NCBI RefSeq assembly: GCF_018967865.2 | Contig: NZ_JAHLZY020000001.1 | Coordinates: 682,001 to 746,000, forward strand | DNA from: Hymenobacter siberiensis | GTDB taxonomy: Bacteria; Bacteroidota; Bacteroidia; Cytophagales; Hymenobacteraceae | Direction of reading: 5' to 3' | Length of the DNA: 64,000 nt | In this document: piece by piece, positions 1-7,596 of the stretch | Layout: every line of letters starts with the position of its first letter | Numbering within the stretch: the stretch's first letter is position 1 | The notes under the pieces: model-generated | Told to the model about the DNA's origin: nothing | Databases searched by the model: none | What the model saw: only the letters and a program-made list of their open reading frames with translations | Translations under genes and position numbers: made by a program

Positions 1-130
1 GTCTGGGTCGGTGGCAGCAGCCCCCGCGACTGTAAGTCAGCCAGGTAAAGGGTGGATGGTGGTGGTGAAGGCATTGGGTGGGGGCGCCGACCCTGGGTGG
101 CGGGCGTATCCGCAAGTACGCCACCGGCCG
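1..130 (+). promoter_or_regulatory. Cobalamin riboswitch, 3' part (5' part outside the window)
   Basis: A CCCCCGCGACTGTAA segment at 21-35 matches the conserved cobalamin-riboswitch core (consensus CCCGCAACTGTAA). A GAAGG follows at 67-71, and CCGCAAGTACGCCACCGGCC at 110-129 resembles the B12 box (AGTCAGGAGACCTGCC type) with a few changes. The three elements come in the right order on the + strand, but the 5' portion is not in the window. Such elements usually control vitamin B12 receptors or cobalamin-independent enzymes; here the next gene (191) is neither. The element may be degenerate or may have lost its original gene. Confidence 0.5.
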
Positions 131-141
131 CACAAATCGGC

Positions 142-149
142 TACTTTTC
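142..149 (+). promoter_or_regulatory. Possible -7 element of the 191 gene
   Basis: TACTTTTC resembles the Bacteroidota -7 consensus TAnnTTTG and lies about 40 nt before the ATG at 191, just after the riboswitch-like sequence. No clear -33 element was seen. Confidence 0.3.
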
Positions 150-190
150 GCCGCACCTCGTAAATTCAAGCCATTCTCCCAACTCCCGAT

Positions 191-856
191 ATGGCTGACA
201 TCAATATTCAACGTAAAAAATCGGCGCCCAGCCCGTGGCTGCTGGTGCTGCTGGCGGCCGTATTAGTGGCGGTAGCTGCTTATTTCTTCCTGCGTTCCGA
301 CCCGGCCGATGAGCCCGCGCCGCCCGTTGCCGCCTCGGATACGCTGGGGGCCGCTGCGGCCGTAGACCAGGCTGCGCGCCGGGAGACCGTTGATGGCATT
401 CCGCAGGGCGATACTACCCAGGATGCCGCGACTGCCGCCGGTAGTTTCGAAACGGCCGCCTCCCTGGCTACACAGGCCGCCTCCGACCCGGCCGCGCCCG
501 ATTACGCTCGCAACGGCCTGCAAAAACTGACCGGCGTGCTGGTTTCCCTCACCGACCGCGACGACCTGCGCACCCCTGCCACCACCGAGCAGCGCGACAA
601 CCTGACCAGTGCCACCGCCCGCCTCGGCGAGCCCAATACCAGCCTGCGCCCCGGTTTCGTGGCGGCGGCCGGTCTCATCCGGGCCATGCAGCAAAAGGCC
701 TATCCCGAGCTTGAAAATGAGGCCAATACGTTGGTGAGCCTCGCAGGGCAGCTATCTGGCCGTAGCGCTACGGCCCCCGAGCAGCAGCAGAACCAACAGT
801 TCCTAACCCAGGCCGCCGCCGCCGTGCGCGTACTTAGCGAGCCAGCCCAGCGTTAG
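191..856 (+). CDS. Membrane-anchored hypothetical protein
   Basis: The 221-residue product has a short basic N-terminus, one transmembrane segment at about residues 15-34 (PWLLVLLAAVLVAVAAYFFL), then an Ala/Pro/Asp-rich linker and a predicted helical outer domain. The N-in, C-out signal-anchor arrangement suggests a periplasm-facing domain tethered to the inner membrane. No enzymatic motif is recognised. It lies directly downstream of the riboswitch-like sequence and precedes a PRC-barrel gene on the same strand. The ATG at 191 is preferred because it precedes the membrane segment closely; an ORF in another frame over its 5' end has no features. Function unknown. Confidence 0.75.
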   Translation: MADINIQRKKSAPSPWLLVLLAAVLVAVAAYFFLRSDPADEPAPPVAASDTLGAAAAVDQAARRETVDGIPQGDTTQDAATAAGSFETAASLATQAASDPAAPDYARNGLQKLTGVLVSLTDRDDLRTPATTEQRDNLTSATARLGEPNTSLRPGFVAAAGLIRAMQQKAYPELENEANTLVSLAGQLSGRSATAPEQQQNQQFLTQAAAAVRVLSEPAQR

Positions 857-930
857 GTTTCTGGTTTCTCGTTGCTGACTTTGTGCGGCTAACGATTTGA
901 ACCAGAAGCCAGCAACAACAAACCAGAAAC
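856..930. repeat. Intergenic hairpin of reiterated words (site a)
   Basis: The left arm (TTTCTGGTTTCTCGTTGCTG) and the right arm (CAGCAACAACAAACCAGAAA) are largely reverse complements around a loop of about 30 nt. Each arm contains a repeated word (TTTCTGG or CCAGAA). It fills the gap between the 191 and 940 genes and is the first of about seven such structures in this window. Confidence 0.6.
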
Positions 931-939
931 GTATTTGCT

Positions 940-1392
940 ATGGAAACTCCCGTTCTGCGCCGCTTGCGCGACCTCACCGATTTTGAAGTGGCCGACGACA
1001 ACCCCGACGTGCGCGGCTGGACCGTGCGGGGTAGCGATGGCCAGGCCCTGGGCACGGTGTTCGAATTGATTGTGGAGCCCGAAGCTATGAAAGTGCGCTA
1101 CCTGGACGTAGCGCTGGATGGTCGCTTCCAAACCAACGAACACGAAAACCACATTTTGCTGCCCATTGGGGCCGCTTCGCTGGATGAGGATGGCGACAAC
1201 GTGTTCGTGCCCGCGCTCAATGAAGCGTCGGTCCTGAACTACCCGCCTTACATCGAGGTGCAGATTACCCGCGAGTACGAAGAGGCCATGTTGCGGGCGC
1301 TGGGAAAAGAGGCTGCCCCTGCCAACCCGCGCTTCTACGAGCAGGACTCGTTCGATACGGGCAGCTTCTATAACCGCCGCCGGGCTTCCTGA
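940..1392 (+). CDS. PRC-barrel domain protein
   Basis: The 150-residue product contains a PRC-barrel-like beta fold at about residues 10-85, with the pattern 'DVRGWTVRGSDGQALGTVFELIVE' type strand-turn-strand followed by a strand reading VRYLDVAL and a HILLPIGA segment. PRC-barrels occur in photosynthetic reaction centre H subunits, RimM and many stress proteins of unknown role. The C-terminal part carries a YPPYIEVQITREYEEAM segment seen in Bacteroidota members. There is no signal peptide, so it is probably cytoplasmic. It follows the 191 gene after an intergenic hairpin, and its exact role is unknown. Confidence 0.75.
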   Translation: METPVLRRLRDLTDFEVADDNPDVRGWTVRGSDGQALGTVFELIVEPEAMKVRYLDVALDGRFQTNEHENHILLPIGAASLDEDGDNVFVPALNEASVLNYPPYIEVQITREYEEAMLRALGKEAAPANPRFYEQDSFDTGSFYNRRRAS

Positions 1393-1410
1393 TCCGGAGC
1401 CGGACGGGCT

Positions 1411-2604
1411 TTATTGCCGGGCAATCTGGCGGGTGAGCACCTGTCCATCGGGTAGGCGCAGGCGCAGCACGTAGAGGCCCGGCGCCAGCCCGGCAGCATC
1501 GACGCGCACGGCGCCCACGCCAGCCGCCGCACTGGTAATAGCAACTGCCTTGCCCAGCATGTCGTGGCAGCGGATTTCAACCGGCAGCACGTTGCCGCTG
1601 ATGAAAAAAGCATCGGCACTGGGATTGGGGTAAATACTGAAGTCGGCTTCCGTGGCGTGGCGGGTGGCCATAGCGGTGCGGGTGGGCGTAGCCAGCCAGA
1701 TGGTGGCATTGAGCAGCAGGCGGGCATGGTCGCCGTTGGCTTCGGCTGCCCAGCCGTCGTACAGGTTATTGCCGGGCGCACCGGTGCCATCGTCGGGCGG
1801 CGAAGAATCGCCCAGAGCAGCTACCCGGCCCTGGCCGTAGCGGGCCCGCGCCACAATGGCCCCCGTGGTACCGGTAGTAGCCACGCTGGGCCGAAACAAC
1901 ACGCCGCGCACGCTGGCATTGGCGGTGGGAGCGAGGGTGATGCTGGCCCCGTTGTGGTATTCCATGGCCACCGGGTTGCCGGCGGGGCCGTGCAGCAGCG
2001 AGTCGGCGGGAGCTACGGCCGCGCCCACGCCGGTCGTGAAGGAGAGGTTATTGAGGTCGAAGGTGATGCCGAAGGGATTGACGGGACTGGCCGAGGCCAT
2101 GAGGTCGTTCCAGATGGCGGGCGAGTCCCAGCCGTCGCCGTTGCGGTCCGAAATGGTGTGGTCCGAAATCATGAACAGGCCGCCGCCGCTGCGCACATAG
2201 TTCAGGATGGCCGTTTTTTCGGCCGTGGTATAGCGAATATTCGGCTCGTCCACGATGTAGGCGGCGTAGTAATGCAGGTCCTGGGCATTGGTGGCATCGT
2301 TGTAGGTGATGCGGCCGCTGCCCGGCAGCGTCTCAACCTGATAGCCGCGTTTCACCAGCGCAATGCCCCAGGAGGAGAGTGCGCCGGTCCAGTAGCCTTC
2401 GGGCGTGCTGGCCGTAACGGTGCTTTGCAGCGGCGTGGGCAGGCGCTGCGGACTACCCGACACGTCGGCGTCAATCACCCAGTCGGCATTGCCGGCCGTT
2501 TCGGCCTTGGTGGCGTCGAATAAGATTTTGACGGCTTGTTGAGCTTGGGCCCGGGTGTCGGCCAACAGGCCGAAAGCAAGTGCTAGTGTGTAGCGAAAGC
2601 GCAT
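1411..2604 (-). CDS. Secreted protein with C-terminal T9SS sorting domain
   Basis: The 397-residue protein starts with a Sec signal peptide (cleavage after about residue 21, TRAQA-QQ). The central domain (about 25-310) resembles ThuA/DUF4350-type glutamine-amidotransferase-like folds: it contains YYAAYIVDEPN, a strand-turn reading SGGGLFMISDHT, and repeated Gly-rich loops. The last 75 residues form a type A T9SS sorting domain with the typical 'FSIYPNPSAD' opening and a closing 'GLYVLRLRLPDG' strand. It is therefore expected to be exported through the type IX system and attached to, or released from, the cell surface. The substrate is unknown. It is convergent with the 940 gene. Confidence 0.8.
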   Translation of the reverse strand: MRFRYTLALAFGLLADTRAQAQQAVKILFDATKAETAGNADWVIDADVSGSPQRLPTPLQSTVTASTPEGYWTGALSSWGIALVKRGYQVETLPGSGRITYNDATNAQDLHYYAAYIVDEPNIRYTTAEKTAILNYVRSGGGLFMISDHTISDRNGDGWDSPAIWNDLMASASPVNPFGITFDLNNLSFTTGVGAAVAPADSLLHGPAGNPVAMEYHNGASITLAPTANASVRGVLFRPSVATTGTTGAIVARARYGQGRVAALGDSSPPDDGTGAPGNNLYDGWAAEANGDHARLLLNATIWLATPTRTAMATRHATEADFSIYPNPSADAFFISGNVLPVEIRCHDMLGKAVAITSAAAGVGAVRVDAAGLAPGLYVLRLRLPDGQVLTRQIARQ

Positions 2605-2671
2605 TTACGTGGGAATTTGCTGATTAATAAATCTTAAAGCTACTATAGCTGCGCTTAATTTGGCTGGCGCC

Positions 2672-2727
2672 GAAACCGCGAATAGCCCGTGATGCTGCAC
2701 GCAGCATCACGGGCTATTCGCGGTTTC
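2672..2727 (-). terminator. Perfect 27-bp inverted repeat after hemH
   Basis: Two arms of 27 nt pair perfectly around a 2-nt loop, 12 nt beyond the hemH stop codon and before the 1411-2604 gene on the same strand. There is no T-tract, so it may act as a 3'-end stabiliser or a factor-assisted terminator rather than an intrinsic one. Confidence 0.6.
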
Positions 2728-2738
2728 AAACGCTGGTT

Positions 2739-3782
2739 CTAATTGCGCCGAAGCATATCGGCCACGGCCTCCACCCACTGCGGCTCCGAGTTCAGCGAGG
2801 GCACCAGCTGCCAGTGCACGCCGCCGGCTTCCTCGAACAGCTCCTTGAACTCCTCGCCCACCTCGATGGTCGTTTCGAGGCAGTCGGCCACGAAGGCGGG
2901 GCTGAAAGCCAGCACATGCTTGATGCCTTTGGCGGGCATCGGCTTCAGCGCCTCATCGGTGTAGGGCTGCAGCCAGGGGTCGCGCAGGCGGCTTTGTAGG
3001 CGGCTCTGGAAGGCTACCGTGTATTGCTCGGGCGCGAGGCCCAGGCCGGCCGCCACTAGGCGCGACGTGGCAAAGCACTGAGCGCGGTAGCAATATTGGT
3101 TAGCGGGCGTGAGGGTATCGCAGCAGCTGCCGAAGCGGCAGTAGTTGGTGGGGTCGCCCTTTTTTACGTGGCGTTCCGGAATGCCGTGGTAGCTGAACAC
3201 CACGTGGTCGTAGTGCTGCTTGTCCATCTCAGCCCGGCCCCGCGCCACGATGGTGGCAATAAAGCCCGGGTCGGTAGCAAACTGGCTGATAAAGCTGATG
3301 CTGGGCACCACCCACCAGTCTTTCACAATGTCCATCACCTTCTCCTGCACCGAGCCCGTGCTGGCCGACGCATACTGCGGAAACAGCGGCAGCACGATGA
3401 TGCGCTCCACGTTGGCCGCACGCAGCTCTTCCAGCGCCTTCTCCACGCTGGGCTTTTGGTAGCGCATGCCGAAGGCTACCACGTAGTGCTCGCCCAGGGC
3501 AGCCTGCACTTTCTCCTGCAAATCAAGCCCGTGGAAGAGCAGGGGCGAGCCGCGCTCCGTCCACAGCTCCTTGTAAATCTTGGCCGATTTGGGGGCCCGC
3601 AACGGCACCACCAGCCCCTGAAACAGCGGGTAGCGAATGGCCGCCGGCATGTCAACCACGCGGCCATCGGTCAGAAATTCGTTGAGGTAGCGGCGCACGT
3701 CGGGCGTGTTGGGCGAGTCGGGCGTGCCGAGGTTGACGAGCAGCACGCCGATGCGGGCGTTGGGGGAAGTAGTGGAATTCAT
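2739..3782 (-). CDS. hemH: Ferrochelatase
   Basis: The 347-residue protein inserts ferrous iron into protoporphyrin IX in the last step of protohaem synthesis. It shows the family opening IGVLLVNLGTPDSP, the catalytic His in FSYHGIPERH (about residue 197) and the acidic metal-path segment AFVADCLETTIE near the C-terminus. Between these lies a Cys-rich stretch (NYCRFGSCC ... QYCYRAQC, about 214-236), which could ligate an iron-sulfur cluster, as known for some bacterial ferrochelatases; that part is inference. Length is normal for the family. It is divergent from era and is followed by a long perfect hairpin. Confidence 0.95.
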   Translation of the reverse strand: MNSTTSPNARIGVLLVNLGTPDSPNTPDVRRYLNEFLTDGRVVDMPAAIRYPLFQGLVVPLRAPKSAKIYKELWTERGSPLLFHGLDLQEKVQAALGEHYVVAFGMRYQKPSVEKALEELRAANVERIIVLPLFPQYASASTGSVQEKVMDIVKDWWVVPSISFISQFATDPGFIATIVARGRAEMDKQHYDHVVFSYHGIPERHVKKGDPTNYCRFGSCCDTLTPANQYCYRAQCFATSRLVAAGLGLAPEQYTVAFQSRLQSRLRDPWLQPYTDEALKPMPAKGIKHVLAFSPAFVADCLETTIEVGEEFKELFEEAGGVHWQLVPSLNSEPQWVEAVADMLRRN

Positions 3783-3810
3783 TGGGGCAAAGTTCGGGGT
3801 TGTACCGTGG

Positions 3811-3876
3811 ATGTAGCGCGGACTTTTAGTCCGCGAGTGAACTGCTCAACTCGCGGACTAAAAGTCCGCACTACAT
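3811..3876. repeat. Dispersed palindromic repeat, 'GTAGCGCGGACT' family
   Basis: Arms of 28 nt (ATGTAGCGCGGACTTTTAGT... and its complement) pair with one mismatch. Each arm also holds an internal palindrome, CGGACTTTTAGTCCG. A second member is at 19221-19341. It lies in the divergent gap between hemH and era, upstream of the era promoter. Confidence 0.8.
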
Positions 3877-3974
3877 TCATTCGTTCAGCAACCGGCTCAC
3901 TCCAAACATGGTTTTGGTCACAGCAGCATAAGCCCGATTTCAGCCCTTTTCTAGCTTTTCCGCCCCGCAAGCCG

Positions 3975-3982
3975 TACCTTTG
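3975..3982 (+). promoter_or_regulatory. Promoter -7 element of era
   Basis: TACCTTTG is an exact match to the Bacteroidota -7 consensus TAnnTTTG, 27 nt before the GTG start of era. A T-rich stretch upstream (about 3947-3958) may serve as the -33 region. Confidence 0.7.
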
Positions 3983-4009
3983 CGGCCCTGATTATCAAAC
4001 CCATCCATC

Positions 4010-4906
4010 GTGAACCCCGAAACTAAACCCCATCGCGCCGGCTTTGTGAGCATCATTGGCAAACCCAATGTGGGCAAGTCCACGCTCATGAATGCGCTGG
4101 TGGGCGAGCGGCTCAGCATCGTCACGAGCAAGGCCCAGACCACGCGCCACCGCATTCTGGGTATCCTCAACGGCGATGATTTTCAGCTGATTTATTCCGA
4201 CACGCCCGGCATTATTCAGCCCAAATACGAGCTGCACAACGCCATGATGTCGTTCGTGTACTCGTCGCTCGAAGATGCCGACGTGGTGCTCTTCGTAACC
4301 GACATCTACGAGAAGCACGACGAAGAGCCCGTAGTGGAGCGCCTGCGCAAAATGACGGACACGCCCATCATCCTGCTTGTCAACAAAATTGACCAGGCCA
4401 ACCAGGAGGAAGTGGAGTCCAAGCTGGCCTACTGGAAAGAGCAACTGCCCAACGCCGCTGAAGTGCTGCCCATTTCGGCCCTCAACCATTTCGGCACCGA
4501 CGGTGTGTTGCAGCTGGTGATGGAGCGCCTGCCCGTGCACCCGCCCTATTACCCCAAGGATGAGCTAACCGACAAGCCGGAGCGTTTTTTTGCCGCCGAA
4601 ATGGTGCGCGAAAAAATCTTCAAGCTTTATAAAAAGGAGATTCCGTACAGCTGCGAGGTTGTTATCGAAGAGTTTAAGGAAGAGGAAGATATCATCCGCA
4701 TTCGCGGCATTATCTACGTCGAGCGCAACTCCCAGAAAGGCATCGTCATCGGCCAGGGCGGCGTGGCGCTGAAGAAAGTAGGCACTTGGGCCCGCGAGGA
4801 AATGGAGAAGTTCTTCCAAAAGAAAGTCTTCCTGGAAATGTATGTAAAAGTGAACGAGAACTGGCGCACCGACGCGAAAGCGCTGAGCCGGTTTGGGTAC
4901 CAGTAG
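4010..4906 (+). CDS. era: GTPase Era
   Basis: The 298-residue GTPase binds 16S rRNA and helps 30S ribosome maturation. The G1 motif GKPNVGKST is at residues 17-25, G3 is DTPG, and G4 is NKID. A C-terminal KH RNA-binding domain carries GQGGVALKKVG at about 247-257. The start is GTG at 4010, supported by the N-terminus close to G1 and by the promoter 27 nt upstream. It is followed on the same strand by der, the other ribosome-assembly GTPase, across a word-type hairpin. Length agrees with Era from other bacteria. Confidence 0.96.
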   Translation: MNPETKPHRAGFVSIIGKPNVGKSTLMNALVGERLSIVTSKAQTTRHRILGILNGDDFQLIYSDTPGIIQPKYELHNAMMSFVYSSLEDADVVLFVTDIYEKHDEEPVVERLRKMTDTPIILLVNKIDQANQEEVESKLAYWKEQLPNAAEVLPISALNHFGTDGVLQLVMERLPVHPPYYPKDELTDKPERFFAAEMVREKIFKLYKKEIPYSCEVVIEEFKEEEDIIRIRGIIYVERNSQKGIVIGQGGVALKKVGTWAREEMEKFFQKKVFLEMYVKVNENWRTDAKALSRFGYQ

Positions 4907-4909
4907 CGA

Positions 4910-5006
4910 GATGGTGAGGTGTGAGAAGGTGAGTTGATGTTTTAACTGCGGCATTTGCGCGAGCGGAATATCAAACTCACCATCTCACACCTCACTACCT
5001 CACCAT
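4910..5006. repeat. Intergenic hairpin of reiterated words (site b)
   Basis: The left arm repeats GGTGAGGTGTGAGAAGGTGAG and the right arm carries the complementary CTCACCATCTCACACCTCAC and CTACCTCACCAT. The words are GGTGAG/CTCACC. It lies between era and der, and closely resembles the arms at 32996-33088. Confidence 0.7.
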
Positions 5007-5081
5007 ATTCCGACCATCTATAACTAACACACCCCGGGCACTGCCGAATCTAGGTCGGGTCGGCGGCTGGGGCCACATATC

Positions 5082-6410
5082 ATGTCAAAGCAAAACACGG
5101 TCGCCATTGTAGGGCGGCCCAACGTGGGCAAATCCACGCTATTCAACCGCCTTGTAGGTCAGCGCAAGGCTATTATGGACAACGAGAGCGGCGTAACCCG
5201 CGACCGCCACTACGGCTACGGCGACTGGATTGGCAAGAACTTCACCGTGATTGACACGGGTGGCTACGTGCACAATTCGGAAGATATTTTCGAGGGCGAA
5301 ATCAACAAGCAGGTGAAACTGGCCATCGAAGAGGCCGACGTTATCCTGTTTATGGTGGATGCCGAAGCCGGCGTGCACGGCCTCGACGAGGAGTTTGCGC
5401 ACGTGCTGCGCCGCTACATCAGCAAAAAGCCCATCTATATGGTGGCCAATAAGGCCGATACTAACTTGCGCGCCAACGGCGTGGGCGAGTTCTACTCGTT
5501 GGGCCTGGGCGACGGCGAAATTTACGCCATCAGCAGCGCCAATGGCCACGGTACCGGCGAATTGCTGGATGCCGTAGTTGCCAACTTCGACGAGCCCGGT
5601 GAGGAAGAGCCGGAATCGGAAATTCCGCGCATTGCCGTGGTGGGCCGCCCCAACGTGGGCAAATCCAGCCTCGTGAACCTGCTGCTCGGCGAAGACCGCA
5701 GCATCGTAACCGAAATCGCCGGCACGACGCGGGATTCGATTTCGGCCCGCTACAACGCCTTTGGTAAGGAGTTTATCCTGGTTGATACGGCTGGCCTGCG
5801 CCGCAAGGCCAAGGTGAGCGAGGACGTGGAATTCTACGCCAACATGCGCAGCCTGCGCGCCTTGGAAGAGTGCGACGTCTGCATCGTGATGCTGGACGCC
5901 AGCCGTGGTATCGAAGCCCAGGACGTGAACATCATCACCCTGGCCGATAAAAACCGCAAAGGCATCGTGATTTTGGTGAACAAGTGGGACCTTGTGGAGA
6001 ACAAGGAAACCAATACTTCTAAGGAGTTCGAGGCAAAAATCCTCGAAAAGATTGCGCCCATTGCCTACATCCCCATGGTGTTTATCTCGGTGCTGAACAA
6101 GCAGCGGGTGCACAAGGCCATTGAAACGGCCATTGAGGTGTATGGCAACAAGCGCCGTAAAATCCCGACCTCACAGCTGAACGACATCATGCTGAAGGAG
6201 ATTGAGAAGTACGGCCCGCCCGCGCTCAAAGGCAAGATGATTCGCATCAAGTACGTGACGCAGCTGCCCACGCACAACCCGGTGTTTGCCTTCTTCGCCA
6301 ACCTGCCGCAGTACGTGCAAACCAACTACGTGCGCTACCTCGAAAACCGGATGCGCGAGCATTTCGATTTCACGGGCGTGCCCATCGGCATCCTGTTTCG
6401 GAAGAAATAA
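5082..6410 (+). CDS. der: Ribosome-assembly GTPase Der (EngA)
   Basis: The 442-residue protein has two tandem GTPase domains, with Walker A motifs GRPNVGKST at about residue 11 and GRPNVGKSS at about 188, the switch-II motifs DTGG and DTAG, and guanine-specificity motifs NKAD and NKWD. A C-terminal KH-like domain (about 360-440) ends in a basic tail. Der acts in 50S subunit assembly. The gene lies 175 nt after era in the same direction, an arrangement that groups two ribosome-maturation GTPases. Length and domain order are those of the family. Confidence 0.97.
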   Translation: MSKQNTVAIVGRPNVGKSTLFNRLVGQRKAIMDNESGVTRDRHYGYGDWIGKNFTVIDTGGYVHNSEDIFEGEINKQVKLAIEEADVILFMVDAEAGVHGLDEEFAHVLRRYISKKPIYMVANKADTNLRANGVGEFYSLGLGDGEIYAISSANGHGTGELLDAVVANFDEPGEEEPESEIPRIAVVGRPNVGKSSLVNLLLGEDRSIVTEIAGTTRDSISARYNAFGKEFILVDTAGLRRKAKVSEDVEFYANMRSLRALEECDVCIVMLDASRGIEAQDVNIITLADKNRKGIVILVNKWDLVENKETNTSKEFEAKILEKIAPIAYIPMVFISVLNKQRVHKAIETAIEVYGNKRRKIPTSQLNDIMLKEIEKYGPPALKGKMIRIKYVTQLPTHNPVFAFFANLPQYVQTNYVRYLENRMREHFDFTGVPIGILFRKK

Positions 6411-6566
6411 GGAGGCAGGAATGTCCTCATAAATCCTTCATAATTTTTTTCGGCAGCGGGTTACCTTCTTTGAGAGTAGGTATAAAGCCACGAATTTGAA
6501 GCTAAGCTTCGGCTGGTGCTTCGAACGTTGCTTGAAAACCAACCACATTTTAAAACAAACCCCAAG

Positions 6567-6836
6567 ATGAAAAAAGTATTGTTCCTCGCCCTGGCCCTCG
6601 GTTCGTTCACCTTCACTTCGTGCGACAGTAAGAAAGAAGAGGCTCAGGAGCAGGTTGGCGAAAACGTGAAAGACGCTGGCGAAGCCAAAGCTGACGCTAT
6701 GGAAGACAAGGCTGACATGGTGCGTGACTCGGCTGATGCCAAAGGCGAAGCCATCCAGGACAACGCTGACAAAATGGACGCTGCTGGCACCACCACGACC
6801 ACCACGACCACCACGACCGAAGAAGTTAAGAAGTAG
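6567..6836 (+). CDS. Small helical lipoprotein with poly-Thr tail
   Basis: Translation from the ATG at 6567 gives 89 residues: a lipoprotein signal with lipobox FTSC (Cys at about residue 18), then a highly charged helix of 11-residue-like periodicity (KADAMEDKADMVRDSADAK), a run of ten threonines and an EEVKK end. It resembles YtxH/apolipoprotein-like coiled proteins of Bacteroidota. A longer frame starting at 6516 lacks a signal in the right place, so 6567 was chosen. The Thr run is encoded by alternating ACC/ACG codons. A strong terminator follows. Function unknown. Confidence 0.75.
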   Translation: MKKVLFLALALGSFTFTSCDSKKEEAQEQVGENVKDAGEAKADAMEDKADMVRDSADAKGEAIQDNADKMDAAGTTTTTTTTTTEEVKK

Positions 6837-6854
6837 TTTTAACTGCTTTACAAC

Positions 6855-6888
6855 AAAAAGCCTCTCCGGCAACGGAGAGGCTTTTTTG
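6855..6888 (+). terminator. Rho-independent terminator
   Basis: The stem AAGCCTCTCCG/CGGAGAGGCTT with a short loop is followed by TTTTTT. It ends the 6567 lipoprotein transcript; the facing gene at 6906 runs toward it, so it may serve both directions. Confidence 0.9.
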
Positions 6889-6905
6889 CGTTTAGAGGAG
6901 TTGGA

Positions 6906-7490
6906 CTACAGCTCGGTTTCGGGCAGGCCCAGCCGCCTGCTCAGCAGGTTATCCACTACTTCAAACAGGCGTCGTGGCTCGTAGGTGCGCCAAGGCAGGT
7001 CGTCGAGCTGGCCGCCGAAGTTGATGTAGTTGTCCACGTTGTACTGTTTCATTTCGCGCAGCACATGCTCCTGGAAATTGATGCCCGCAATCCAGCCATC
7101 TTCCACATCCTCGTACCATTCCTCGTAGTAGTCATCGTCGGAACCGTGGAAGTTGAACACGTTCTCGCCGATGAGAATGAACTTGCGGATGCCCTCGTGC
7201 ACCAGAATATCGATGATATTCCGCTTGAGCTCCATGATGTCATTTTCAATGGCGTCGTTCCACTCGCCGATAAATTCGAGCACGGCAATGCCATCGTCAT
7301 AGTCGGCAAAGAGGATTTTGAAGAACAGGGTGTCGGACCCCAGGCTGTCCCATTGCGGATGAATGTAGTATCCGTAAATCGTGTTGGTATAGGTCTCCAG
7401 ACTGTTCTCGGTCTCGAAAAGTGGCGAACGAGGGTCTTCAGAGGCTGAGTATTGCTCAATCCAGTTGTAGTGCGGCTCGATGGTGTGCAT
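6906..7490 (-). CDS. Conserved hypothetical acidic protein
   Basis: Translation from the ATG at 7490 gives 194 residues, rich in Asp, Glu, Tyr and Trp, with no signal peptide. A core reads GIAVLEFIGEWNDAIENDIM and RKFILIGENVFNFHGSDDDYYEEWYEDV. An in-frame start at 7583 would add a 31-residue stretch without obvious features, so the inner start is preferred. It probably belongs to a Bacteroidota-specific family of unknown function. It is convergent with the lipoprotein gene and divergent from nothing close; murQ lies upstream in the same direction. Confidence 0.7.
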   Translation of the reverse strand: MHTIEPHYNWIEQYSASEDPRSPLFETENSLETYTNTIYGYYIHPQWDSLGSDTLFFKILFADYDDGIAVLEFIGEWNDAIENDIMELKRNIIDILVHEGIRKFILIGENVFNFHGSDDDYYEEWYEDVEDGWIAGINFQEHVLREMKQYNVDNYINFGGQLDDLPWRTYEPRRLFEVVDNLLSRRLGLPETEL

Positions 7491-7596
7491 GGGACGATGG
7501 AGCACATACTTTAGCTTGTGCCTCCCTAGAAACGCCAGAAATCCCGAATCGTTCGGATGAAAAAGTAAGGCCGTGAGGCACAAGCCGAAGCATGTG

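Noticed and set aside
1564..2523. 319-codon + strand frame opposite the T9SS protein gene
   Set aside because: Antisense Gly/Val/His-rich frame without motif; the - strand protein has a signal peptide and a sorting domain.
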